Shown here: piece after piece, positions 1-12,399 of the stretch
Layout: every line of letters starts with the position of its first letter
Position numbering within the stretch: the first letter of the stretch is position 1
Assembly (NCBI GenBank): GCA_949987565.1
Contig: OX465103.1
Location: 10,181,149 to 10,245,148 of the forward strand
DNA: 64,000 nucleotides
Direction of reading: 5' to 3'
Origin: Luidia sarsii
Taxonomy: Eukaryota; Echinodermata; Asteroidea; Paxillosida; Luidiidae
Made by a program: the position numbers and the translations under genes
Notes under the pieces: model-generated
The model's input: the letters and a program-made list of their open reading frames with translations, nothing else
Database searches by the model: none
Told to the model about the DNA's origin: nothing

Positions 1-3000
1 GTACACAAATAAAAGGTCCTACCTGTAACTGGAAATTAATTACTCAACAATTTCCTCGCAAATTCCGGGTTCTGTCATACAGTGCATACAAGTGCAGGCC
101 AATGAGAGACCACATCCACACGATGCAATGAAAATGCAGAAGACTAACTTGCAATGGATTGTACACTGATACAGCCACCTGCAGAGACTAAGGTTTGAGT
201 TCAATACCATCCCTCCATGCACTGCTGCCAATCGAATAGAATTCTATGTATTATAACCGCTCCCCTCCCTTTCTTTTTTGATCACCCCCCTCCAACAAAA
301 GTGGTTGAAGCTTGCTGGGAAACAACTTGCACCAGTACTTCATCATCCAATCAGCTGTCAGTTGCATCAACTCTGTTTATAGCCAATGTACGTGACCGAA
401 TGCACCACCTATCTTAATAGTGACAAAAAGAAAAACTTACAGTACATTTCCACCCCTTTCTTTTATTGGTTTCACAGTGCACTCCAGCAGGGGGAAAATG
501 GGACTATGGCCAGAGTTTACACATGGCAGACAGGATCCGTGAATGGATTGCATCCGGAGCCAGTGAATTTCGCAAGGGGGCTGGGGAACACCCTGAAAAG
601 GCTGTGTGTTCTTCATATTGAATCTATTGTGGCACAGGTTCTACACTGTAGCTGCACTCCCATGGTACTTTCAATAGCTCTATTTTAGTGCCGAGTTCAA
701 CCAATTGGTCATTGGCCGCTGTTAAACCTTCCCTGCCATCATGATCATACCACTCCCCACAAAATCATCAATCACTTTTGGCTGTCAGATGGAGGAGCCC
801 AGGTACATGTATTTTTCTTCTCAACTTTTAAGGTTTTTCTAAGCAACCATGATGTGTACAACAATGTTCAGAAGTAGAAAGTACTAATTAACCTACAGAA
901 CATTTACCTTTGTGGTTGTGCTTTTGGTTAGAAATTTTAAGGCAATGGTATTTACGTAAGAAAGAGTACATGTACGGTATGTAGTTAATAGACATTGACA
1001 GATTTGATCACTCAGAGCCAGGACAACCGAACAAAATATTGGGTTACTTCTTCATTTTAGCCAAAAGTCTACTGGGTACTCAAAATGTACAATACAAAGT
1101 TTCCCTTTGAACATATGAAGGAATATATAATTTATTTATTTCAAGTTTTGCCTTTTGAGAAAGGTCAAGTGAAGAAGGAAATGATGAGCCCTCTGCAGTT
1201 TTGAGATTTACATTTTCGTCATTTCAGTGATATACAAAAATGTTGCAAACTGCTTACTGACTAAAATTACCAAAATGCAATGATCCTAGCAGGACCTTTC
1301 TCACCACTCTGCCTTTGAGAAAGGTCCTGCTAAAGTGCTAGGATTGAAATATCAGACCCACTAAATTTTTAGATTTCGTCATTTCATTTAGTATTAGTAA
1401 CCAGTTCGCACAATTTTTGTACTGTATATAGCTATTTTGGTGATAAAACCGAGCAGGATGACCAAGCAGATTGGCATCCGACTGCCAGAATAAATAAAAA
1501 CCTGGCAAGAAGATTCTCCCCCTGAAGTAGGGTTGATAACTTAAAGATCTTGTCAGTGCAAATCCACTTGCCTGACCCTTACATGTAGTTTCCTCGATTT
1601 ACATTTAGAGTTCAGAGTAAGCTAAGACAGTTAAGGCTCAAGGTCCCTATCCATCACAGCCATAATTATCTTGTTTCAGGAGCACAGAAAATCTGTCTCT
1701 AATTTTGACATCCTGAATGAAGACATGACAAAATGGACGATACCTGTCAGAGGTAACCCATGCCTGTGTGTGCAACATCATAAATTTTTGATCCCTTTCC
1801 AATAAAAAAAAGGGGGCTGGCACAGTGTGCGGCACTGTCATTTGGTCGTGTGCCATAACTGTCACTAGTAATTTAGGAAGTCCAGTCAAAAAGCCCAGGC
1901 TCTGCGTAAGGCTAATGATCGGCACAGATAAGGCCCAAGTAATTTGACGTGATTCCAAATTTCCCATTGTTGAGCAGGGTTTCCGGCTGCTGTCAATCAC
2001 AACAATCAGGGGTCCGAGTTGCAGTGTATACGGGCACTGAACAGCAGGGGATGGACAGGCAGTCTGAAGGCATTGCAGTTCGTTCAGACTTGTCAAAGTT
2101 TGAGGACCAATGAACGAAGACAAAGGAGACCACAGGAAGACTAATGACCAACTAAAGTCAACATACAAAGGAAGGATGTCCCTATAGTCAGTTCTTGATT
2201 TGTTTTGTTACCTCATTTGGGAGGAGACCGGACAAAGGAAACTGAAAATTTCTATGCCCTTCTTTTCAATGTTGACTTTCAAGAAGGTCCAGCTAAGGTC
2301 AAATACTCAGGCCCTGGAACTTCTTTTTTCTTCAAAATGTGCATACATCTCTTTCCACATTCAACAAGGGTGATAGTCCCAGGCCTCCAGTGAGATTTTT
2401 AACCACTTTGCAGTTCGCACAGGGCCACTCTTCAGCATCCCATGACCGCCACACAGGTTTTAAAAAATAACGTGCCAATATCAGAATCCGCTAAATAATG
2501 TGAAGAAAAAAATACCAGGGTGGATTTCACCAAGGCATCGCGATGCATCGTAACTCAACTTGATAACCCTTTCTGTGCATCTCCCTCAACCTTGAGATTG
2601 ATCTTAAGACTGAGTTTGATGAAATTGAACACTGGTGAAATGAATCAATAAGAGTGCACTAGAGAATAGACTCACACCTGGCACAATTGCACATGTATCT
2701 GTGTGGCTTTTGTCGTGTTAGGCCTACATATTGTTTTGTGGTACATCCATACATGTAGGCTGAAAAGAGTCTTCTAGAGAACTTGGACAACAGTGGTGCA
2801 TGGATTTGGAGTGCCTAAGCCTGGCACATAGCAACACCACCAGTGATCTGAATTCACAGATCCTGGCCCAAAATGATTGAGATTGACAAAGTATCCAAAT
2901 CAAGAGCATTTCTATTAAAGAATAATGTAAATATATGTGTGATGCTCGATTACCACTGGCTGATTGCACTGGACATCCTGTCAGGCGTGGATAGGCCTGC

Positions 3001-3300
3001 AATGTAAATTTGCCACTTTATGAATATTTTATTTCAATAATTAGGACTGCTGCTGCTGATACGTTAGTGCTTATATACTTAAGAGGCCTAACGAGACAAC
3101 AGATCAAATCTTCAAACGGCCCCCAAAAATGCTTCAGTATGCAGTATGAACAGTGTTTCAGTAAAGTACAACATGTAGACATGTACAGTACCTGGGGTAC
3201 GTCATGTTATTCCCTGTAAATTTGGGGCCAATCAGGCCAGTAAACACAATGTTTTCGTGGCCTTGTCCTGAGGCCATTTTTGTTAGCCATTGGCACCTTG
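1..3300. other. No gene supported
   Basis: AT-rich, with one MITE copy and scattered short frames. The longest (minus strand 1647-2168, 173 codons) has no recognisable domain or splice context. Confidence 0.6.
1230..1425. mobile_element. Palindromic MITE (CCTGACGTTTCGATCC family), diverged copy
   Basis: Starts TTGCAAACTGCTTACTGACT. GATCCTAGCAGGACCTTTCTC lies opposite GAGAAAGGTCCTGCTA, and the right side returns to the complementary TAGTAACC..TTCGCACA sequence. The full fold-back layout of the family is recognisable. Confidence 0.65.
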
Positions 3301-4486
3301 GCCACAATTCAAATCAAGCCCTGTACATGTAAATGTACAGTACGTTTGTACACTCACACATAATTCAATGCAGCATTTTAGTAGAAATTTACTGTAAGTA
3401 CATGTAGGCCTACACTACATGTACAGTACATTACATTTGTGCAGTGTAATGCTAAAGAAGTGAATGAAAAGACACAGCAATTACAGGTCTGGAAATCACC
3501 TCCAAATTGGTGAAAATTGTCGATGTGATTCAATTATGCAGGCACAAGAAGTGAGGGGTTGCAAATTCAAATATGTCTTGATTCAGAAGTGCTTGCTTTG
3601 ACATTTTCTGACGCCTAACATTTTGGCATGCATTTGCAATTATAGTATTGGGTTACAATGCACCGGTTCTCTTTCAGAATTTGACTTGTCTATTATGATA
3701 CTATAATTACATGTGCACTGTCGATATACTTTCCCAAATGCACCTCTTGCACAAATTGAATTACGAAAGGGTTGATTGATACATGTGTTAGATCTTCACA
3801 CACTTGGTGTGAAGTTTGCATACAAATGTACATTGTGGATAGAGTGGGGTACATTAATTGGAAAGTGGAACGGTTCCAGAGTGAACAATTATCAAGGGGC
3901 AACTCAATTATTTAACCTTTTACGGTTGGTGCACTGTGCAATGTAATGGAGGTAGAAAGCTTGAAATAAAGGGACATACATGTACCTGTATACATGTATG
4001 TGTACATGTACATGTAAATGTACAGTATTGATTTCTTTGTACTTCAAAAGTGGAACAGACAGACTAATGTATACATGTATAGTACCCCAGTACAAGCATG
4101 AGTACAGTAGTACAAGCATGAGTACAGGACAGTGTGCCAAGGGAATTTTATCGATTTAGTGTATATTATATACACACTGTATTTTACCCTTAACCTTGAA
4201 CTGCAATCTGTAGACCAACTTGAGGGAAACAAACATACATGCACCACTCTTCAAGATATGTGGTTGACAACTTCTCATGGACAGAATCATCCTGGATTTC
4301 TGCCCAGAAAAAGTCTGGTTTTCACCTCAGGGAGATACTATGTACACGAAAAGCAATACCTTCCTGATTGTACTAAAACTGAAAAACATTCAGCCTTTCG
4401 AAAAGATCCTGCTTCATCTTGTAGGAGAAAAAAATCAGGCCTTCTAGCTATTCTTTTTCTAATTTGAATTAAAGTATCAAAATTTG

Positions 4487-4705
4487 GAGGGCCTGACGCC
4501 TCGATCCTAGCCGGACCTTTCTCAACTTAGACAGAAAGCAGGACCTTTGGTGTGGGACCTTTGGGAAAGGTCCTGCTGGATCAAAATGTCGGGCCTAAGG
4601 TTGATCGATATTTCGATATTTATCGATATCACTCAGGCCCTCAAAATGTTCATATTCGCCTTTTGGTAATCTTTGTCAGTAAGCAGTTTGCAACATTTTT
4701 GCTTA
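4487..4705. mobile_element. Palindromic MITE, diverged copy
   Basis: The left arm GGGCCTGACGCCTCGATCC with GGACCTTTCTC lies opposite GGAAAGGTCCTGCTGGATC, ending GTCAGTAAGCAGTTTGCAAC near 4675-4694. Confidence 0.6.
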
Positions 4706-5338
4706 AAACAAATGCTGCAAAATGACAATTATACAACTCTCAAAAACCCCAACCTTTAAAATACCATGTGTGACTGTATTTTATTTTTGAGGTGTTACAG
4801 CTATTCTTAGCTTCCTAGTCAGTAAGCCTTTCATGCAACAACTGTAAATAATTACTTTTTATATACAATGTATGAACTTCTAAAAAAGAAGAAGATGAAA
4901 TATAAACAGCACCTTAGAGCCTTACCCTCCATATGGCTATAGGATGTTGAAGGTTTAACTAGTGATAGAGGTTAATTTATGTTTGACATATCGATGGTAA
5001 GCAGGATTTAACCCTCTAAAGGACGTAGGCAAGGTTCCAGAAAGTGAAGTTCCGGTTGACAGCATCCAATGGGTCTCAGTACGGAGAAAGTACAGCCAAC
5101 CTAAAAAGTCTGACTATGAGTCAAGTTTAGTTTCACACACACACACTGGTCAAGGCCTTGACCTTATCAGCATCAAGAATCTAAATCATAACCACGTTTA
5201 TCATGATGCAGCACTAGAATCACTCTCAAAGCCTTCACTTCTACTAACATGACTAATAAAAAAAAATAAAAAAAAATTGAGAAGACATTTTCTTTGAGGC
5301 AAAATGTCTTTATATTTCAGGTCTTTCAGTAAACGTTA

Positions 5339-5756
5339 GGCCCATTCCCACAATGCAAATGAATTTGGATCGTGATTCATAAATCGTGTTTTTGATGTTG
5401 CTGAAATGTGTTACCAAGTGTGGTCAAATGGTCCCTGCAGGGAAACATATAGACGTAGTCCTACAATATATATCTTTAAGCAAGCATTGCACTTCCTGCT
5501 AGTCAGAGTACGAGCAGTGCATTGTGGGATAAAAAAAGGGGCAATCTATGGAGCATTCCCCCACGTACCGTGGCAAATAAACAGAAATACCTGATATTTA
5601 GGAAAGTCGCACTAATAGTGAAGTCCAAATCGCAATTCAAATCCCACTTATAATCGTGTTTGTCCACACACACCAAAAAAGTGGGGTTTGAATCGCAATT
5701 CAAATCGCGATCGAAATAACGGAAATTGTGTTTTGGGGGGACAGTGGGAGTGGCCT
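5339..5756 (+). mobile_element. Non-autonomous inverted-repeat element with AATCGCGATT-type core, copy 1
   Basis: About 418 bp beginning GGCCCATTCCCAC and ending GTGGGAGTGGCC (imperfect terminal inverted repeats). The interior has many variants of AATCGCGATT and TTTGAATCG, TGCATTGTGGGAT, and AATCGTGTTT followed by GTCCACACA. The same order of blocks appears reversed at 16875-17312. There is no transposase frame. The ends loosely recall hAT-type elements, which is an inference. Confidence 0.65.
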
Positions 5757-6779
5757 TTGTATAAATGTATGTACAATACAGAAAAATAATTAAAGGTTTT
5801 TTTGGGGGGTGGACAATACCCATACATAGGAACATTGTAGGTACCTACATGAAAGGTTGAGTGAAAACCTAACATGCATGGCTGCATAGCTTTCCAATAA
5901 ACTCCTGGAGAAAAAGAGGAATGAGCTGTGCATTTGCAAAGATTCTTTTGCCAACTACCCACTCGTTTTTCTCACGGATGGCATTTAGGTCACACTGGGC
6001 GCATTCACAAAATATGTTTTTCCTGTCATGCATTGAAGAGTGAATTGGTTTCTTTCTCATGGTAGAAATGAAATACTTGCACACAGCCATGTCAGCTGTC
6101 ATAAGGGACCCTCTGGTGACTTGTTGCACTATTCTGCAGTTCATCAAGACTTTAGTAACTGTAGTAAGTTCTGGAGGTTTCAGTTCAATATGGTCCGGTA
6201 TAGTAGGCCTACCATACCTGTACATGTACCCCTACATGCACAGTACAAATGTAACACAATGCACGTGTTGAAAGAAAGAAAAAAACCTGCGCTGCAATGA
6301 AAACCAACCTGTTTGCAGATGGGGTGGCCTGGGAAGGAAAAAAAAGGCTGGGCAGGAACTCTCTTAAAAAGAATGTAATGTACATTGGATCCGACAAGGG
6401 CAGACAGGTTAAATCATCCAAATAGAGGCATTCAGTTCCATTGCATTCAGACATATTTACCCCAAAACAGAGCGGGAAATCAGAGCTTTGGAATGGGCTG
6501 ACACATGTTTACATGTGCATTTGAACTTGGCTCCATGAAAAGACCATGTACATGTAGTTACTGTGTGCGTGTGCAATGTATGCAAGCAGTGCGGCCTTAA
6601 GTTTCAATCCCTTTCATGGGCATGAACTTCAAACAGTCCCAGGCTAGGCTATTGATTGGCTTTGAGTGTACCAGAGGAATCATGGAGACTAAGATGAGGG
6701 TGCAGACAAAAAGATACACAGGTTATGGTTATGGTCATGTAGGCAAAGTTGTTATGGCCATGCTCTTTTTTTCCCATTT

Positions 6780-6860
6780 TTGTATCAATCAATCAATCAA
6801 AGACATTTATAAAGCGCCTAAATCAATAAAAGTTTGTTTTGAGGCGCTAATGAGGCACTG
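6780..6860. repeat. Dispersed-repeat-like segment (TTTATAAAGCGCC)
   Basis: An AATC microsatellite (AATCAATCAATCAA) leads into ACATTTATAAAGCGCC and a second GGCGC. This resembles short-element tails I associate with animal repeats. It is a single copy here, so the call is tentative. Confidence 0.3.
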
Positions 6861-6875
6861 GAATGAAGAAAATTT

Positions 6876-6909
6876 TACCCTAACCTTAGTTAAGGGTTAG
6901 GGTTAGGGT
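6876..6909. repeat. Short interstitial telomere-like repeat, inverted
   Basis: ACCCTAACC is followed after about 8 bp by AAGGGTTAGGGTTAGGGTA, that is TTAGGG units facing each other as a small hairpin. A second short run (CTAGGGTTAGGGTTAG) lies at 59829-59845. Both are too short to be a chromosome end. Confidence 0.7.
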
Positions 6910-9900
6910 ACAGGCTTCAAAAGGACAGTATGACTATGAAAAATCTATTGAGAGTTGATTCAGAAAGAAGTATCAGAAAGGGTGTATTACGTCAGTGGTT
7001 TTTGTTTCAAAGCATAGTTGAATCAAATTTTCTTTCCTGTTTCAATAAAGTATGAGAGAGCATTAAAACATGCGGGTCATGTAAAACATGTATGAAATCC
7101 ATACAGATGAAGTGCACAGCATGTGATTGTGATTGCATGAAGGCAAACTAGTTGACAAGTTCAATGTATTTCAGAGATATACATGATGTACAGGTAAATA
7201 CGGTATACAATACTCTATATAATAATATGAGTGTATGAATGTACATGTACAATGTAGAGTACATGTAGTAACAGTGCAGTTGGAATTTGTTCCATATTGT
7301 CAAATGTGTCCAAAAAACATGAAAATGCACTCCCTACATATTAACAAAGCCCCAAATCCTTCACTGATGATCTGTTGAGAATTATTCAGAATGGTACATT
7401 GGTAGTTTCAATGGTTAACATGTACATGTACATGTACATGTAGGCTAGACGCGATACTCACCTGAAGTTAAGATTTCCAGCACCATGCAGTACATGCAGT
7501 GTGCATCAGAAGTGTGATGACAGATGCCGATAACCAAGTTGAACTTCACTGACTGTACCCAGTAAACAAGTCCACCTCTTTCTCTGAAAGCGGCCATTAA
7601 GCATCCCTGGTGGCTTCCTGTGTTTATTCTCAACTTGGCAGTTAAACTTTCCCAGGACAAGTGAAGTTGAAGTTCGTGTACAAACTGTACATACGTACAT
7701 GACATTACTAAGTCAGTAGTCCCATCCAAGGAAGACTTTTTTTACAGTCCTCATACTACAGTACACTACAGCACTGGTTTCAACATACTGTACTGTTTTT
7801 ACCAGTACTTGTCGTCTTCAGTTGTACAATCCTGCACGTACACGGTACATGACTACATACATAAATGTACACTTTGTACATACAGAACTGTTTGCACAGA
7901 TACATGTACGCAAAAAGCAACAGCCAATTTTAGGTTTTGAGGTATTATCAAACATCAAATCAACATCATTAGCAACTGCGAACAGCTGGAACACGCACTA
8001 GCGAATAACCAGCACAAGCTTACTACATGGCACACGCGATGACGTCATTCACCGAAACATAATATAGCACCCTCTGGGAGTGCCTTTGTGAAAGGTTGCG
8101 CTTGATGCGAAATCACGAATATGAAAATATTTATTTCAAATATTAGAAATATGTAGAAATATGAAAAGGACTGTTTTATTTCTACGGCCACAATTACATC
8201 AACACTTTTTAAAAACATTTATTTTATAAATTTCTTCAATGAGGTCTTTTAGCATAAAATAATTCCGACAGTAAGCACAACAATCTTGCAGAAAACCGCC
8301 CAATGAGGAAAAAAAATTAAAGCTACATTTTTCTGTGTGCAGTTCTACATTGGTTGTCAACAGCATCATAACCTTCTAAGGTACACGTGTACAAAAAGCT
8401 TCTATCCGAAACACAAAGTCGAAAGGTACCGTATTCAACGCACACTTAGCAAAGTACTAGGGCAGTACACGATGATACATGTGGATTAATAACCCCTGGG
8501 GGGCTACCTCCATGATTAACCCTTGGAGGAACGGGCAGAGGCATAAGTGAGATTTGAAGGATGGCAGGTTGGGCTTTGAGTGCAAGAGGTTTGTGGTGAC
8601 ACCATCCCATAATCTCTCATGTCAGTAAGTGTGGCTCTGGGAAGAGCTGGGAACTACAGCACGGATTGATCAAGCTTACTTATTTATTTAGACATGGATC
8701 TGTCGATAGTACCCACTGCGTTTGTAGTCTTTCAAAAACACCAATTACAAGAAACATAACACGCACATGCAGCGTGGCAGTCACTGGCTTTTAATTTGTA
8801 ATATCATTTCTAATCATGTTTTCTCATGTTTATTTAACATGGCATACATGCACAAAGTACACCCAGCCATGTGTTTGTTTTGGGAATATTGAGGGACATG
8901 TGAGGAATTGGGCTACAAGTATTATGATGGATAGGAACAGGTGAAGTCGGACAGAAAACAAAGTTTGAAACTTTTCTCATGAAGATTTGCAGGCAAATCC
9001 AGTTATGGCTCATAACGCAATCTTTCCGGTGAACTTTGCGTGTGTCCACAATAAAATTTATGTACTGGTATACGCAATATATCTGGTTGTGGTACAATGT
9101 ACAGAACACATTCAATACACACAGACAGTCCACAGGATTTGTCATTATTTTTTTTTTTTTTGGGGGGGGGTTGGCAAACTAGGCTATCTAGCACATTTCA
9201 GCACAGGTGGCTGAATGAATTGAAAAAAATATTCTTTTAGTGCTGACGCCATACAATGTGGGTGATAATTTTCCATGGGATGTTTGGCTGACTAACTTCA
9301 GTTGGACACTGACTCCACTGAGTCTGACCATAAAGTTTATGGGGCCTGATGTTGTTCTTTATGACCATCAGAAGTTCAGAACCCTGGCAAATGTTGAAGA
9401 CATGTCCTGTGTCTGGAATTTCATGAGTTGCACCTGTACTCTGTAGTACTGTACGTTCATGTAAATAGAACTGTGCATGATATCCCTATTAGTATGGTTG
9501 AAAAATACATGTACATGTAGGTAAATAGAGTCCATGTACATGTACATGTATGTACAGTGATATCCTGATTGGCATTAATGGCATGGTGTAAAGTACTGTA
9601 GGCCTATAGCTACATGTACATGTACATAGGGTCTACAAGCCCTCTAATGGGCAATCAAACAAGATTGGTAGAACATGTAGGCCTGGACAATGGCAATCCT
9701 TCAGACAGGTTTCCCATTAGAGAAGCATCAGTGGTCATCCTGAGGTCTGTCTCCTGCTTGATTACTGGACAGAAGACACAAAGCCATAGAATGCTGGCTG
9801 CTACTGGTAGACTAGTGGAGACAGAAGTGTCACAAGGAAATTCCAGCGTTTGTGTCCAGACAATGCTTGCGTTAGGAATTGTCATCTCAGTGGCATCTTA

Positions 9901-10463
9901 AGGGCCTGGTTGGATGGCCAGTATTACAGTACACCGTTAATGTTGCCTTTGAGCAAACATTCTTAACCCTTTGTGGAATGGTAGGAGTGGCATTAGGTCA
10001 CACAATCCATAATGTACACAAAAACATGCATGAGATAACCTACATGGCAGGTACATGGTATGTATTTGTACTGTCTGTACATGTGTACATTTACATGCAG
10101 GCCTCTGATTATACATGTACATGTACTGGGGTACATCCATGTACATTTACATGTACTGTACATGTGTATACGGTGATCATGTGTGTGCATGTGTATACGT
10201 GTACATGTCCCTGGCTGCAACTTGCAAGATTGAAGACCACAATCATCTAAGAGATGCTGAGTGTAGATGTTGAGTGTAATATAAGTACCGGGTACTAGCC
10301 CACACCATGCTATATTGTATATTGCAGCCACAATCTGTAACTTGTGTAAGCCTGTCTCTCTAATTTGCATTTTCTTAAGACGCTTGCTCCCACCTTCTGA
10401 AGATCGGTTATCTCTTTGCCAAGTTAAGACCCTTTTACAATTGCCGGGGGTGGGGGAAGGGAT

Positions 10464-10628
10464 CAAGTACATGTACATGTACATGTTTACCGGTACTTGT
10501 AAATATTCAGTTACATGTAGAGTACCACGCATACATGTACATGTACATGTATACAGTACAGGGTCAACATGCATGTACATGTACAGTATACATACTGTAC
10601 AGTTGTACATGTACATGTACATATACCG
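10464..10628. repeat. Densest TACATGTA cluster
   Basis: At least seven runs of GTACATGTACATGTAC-type sequence within 165 bp. Each run is self-complementary and could form hairpins or cruciforms. No gene signal is present. Confidence 0.85.
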
Positions 10629-11095
10629 TATGCATTGTTATGGCCGTGTACGTACGTATGCAGGTATAAAAGTGGCACTCATGGAAGTGCATTATGGCTT
10701 GGCTAACTGTTCAGTAGCTGTCAGCAGTCAGTCTCCAATCATTGATCAATATTTAAAACCAATCAATCAGTACTTAAACCAGAATACAGTACTTACTCAA
10801 TCAAGCCTGGTCAATGATCAATCATAAATTGGCATCAAGATCAGGAAGTATGGTAGTGATGCATCATGAATCTATTAGTACAGTATACATGTAATTAATT
10901 CAATTAACAATCAATCAATATACACGTACATGTACAGTAGAGTGCAAGTTACATCCATGATAATTAATCAATAATTGGTATCAAACATTGTATACAAACA
11001 CATGCATGATGTACAGTGTATTTACAACATTACTTTAATATGTTAGAACACTGCAATACATGTAGTTTATTTCAACAAAATCATGACTTTGGAAG

Positions 11096-11195
11096 ATGGC
11101 GAAGAAAACTTTGACTGGACAGGGACTTCAACACGAGACCTCTGGTTTTGTGTATCAGTGCTCTTACATGTACCATCTGAGCTATCCAGCCGTTA
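11096..11195 (-). mobile_element. tRNA-derived SINE-like segment
   Basis: Read on the minus strand: GGATAGCTCAGATGGTAC, then AGAGCACTGATACACAAAAC, AGAGGTCTCGTGTTGAAGTC and CCTGTCC, a tRNA-like A-box and weakened B-box. A TACATGTA octamer is inserted in the D-loop region. Confidence 0.6.
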
Positions 11196-11383
11196 ACTTA
11201 GATGGTGGCCTTCCCAAATAGTCAACTAGTCTTTGCTGGGGTTGGGGCATTATTCAGATGCAAACAACTGATCGTTGTAAAACTGGCTGCAGCAGGTCAC
11301 ACAAAGTGGATGCAGCTTTTACAGTTCAATTAAAAAAAATAAAGGAAATATTGACTGGGAAGTGGGAACCTTTAAACAATTTT

Positions 11384-11480
11384 GAAAAATGGCAAAAAAA
11401 AATTTGACTGGATCGGGAATTAAACCCGAGACCTCTGGTTTTGTGTACCATTGCTCTCACAATCTGAGCTATCCAAATAA
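11384..11480 (-). mobile_element. tRNA-derived SINE-like segment
   Basis: Minus strand: GGATAGCTCAGATTGTGAGA, CAATGGTACACAAAACCAGA, GGTCTCGGGTTTAATTCCCG. It has a near-consensus A-box and B-box but no tRNA acceptor pairing, so it is read as a SINE head. Confidence 0.65.
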
Positions 11481-12399
11481 TGACTACATAAATTATGGCA
11501 CACATGAAAAATAAGCAGAACTTTCTTTCTTAAGTTCTTGTCAAAACATTCAGACTGATAATAGAAGAATGCATATATATGTACAAATGTACATGTACAT
11601 CATGCAATGCAGAACTTTTCATACTTTGAAACCTTCGAATAGAAGGGTTTTCACTTTTCACGGCTGCACATTCCATTGCATTGTTGCGACACAACAGGCT
11701 ATGACAGGGCAATGCATCACTTGCCACTTGATAGCAATACACCTGTACGTGGGAACTCCCATGATGCTTATCCAAGCATGTACAGGTGTATAGTACATGT
11801 GTACAACTACGGTACATGTACACAATGTATGTACAGACTACAGGTGTACCAGTACAGTACAGATACATGTACCGATATACAGTAGCTGTACTGCGTGAGC
11901 TACAAACTTGCTCAATGTTGAGTAATGTGTGTAATGTGGTTAAGTCATACCATAGAGCTCTATGGTCATACACACAACATACTGGTAACTACACTGTACA
12001 TTATCTTGTGACGTTCACTGATTAAAAATTCTTCCGTTGAACTTGAATGTTCAACTCAAACATGACCGATACATGTGGACTCATATACAATGTAGGCCTA
12101 TGTGTACATTGTGTACTTCAGTGTATGTAATATATAGGCCAAATATATACTTACACATGTATAGCCGTATACTGAGATGTGACTGGTGCCATACAGTGTG
12201 CATCAAGTGCATTTTTTGGGGTATACAATTTGATTTCTTTGATGGACTGACTTAGCAGTTATGACTGCAAAGATTCCCGTGTACATGTGGGGCTTAATGT
12301 ACACGTATTTTGAATGATGTACATGTGTACATACATGTATACATGTTACTGTACAGTGTACAGAACATGTACAAAGTACCGGTACACACAGTTTTGTAT

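Noticed and set aside
386..688. 100-codon plus-strand frame, with a second, more protein-like frame (MADRIREW..) across 525-620
   Set aside because: No consensus donor follows and no partner exon was found. It is interesting but unsupported.
1647..2168. 173-codon minus-strand frame
   Set aside because: No domain, no plausible splice borders and random-looking composition. One frame of this length is expected by chance in 64 kb.
7445..7729. 94-codon minus-strand frame ending in a strong GTGAGT donor
   Set aside because: There is a possible acceptor at about 7590, but no flanking exons and no homology could be recognised. At most it is a non-coding exon.
9614..9901. Open frames on both strands
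   Set aside because: Neither resembles a protein family and the region starts in TACATGTA repeats.
9993..10622. 209-codon minus-strand frame
   Set aside because: Composed largely of translated TACATGTA runs (Met-Tyr-Met-Tyr).
11384..11480. Functional tRNA gene
   Set aside because: A-box and B-box are present, but the acceptor stem does not pair and the sequence recurs as truncated copies, so it is a SINE.
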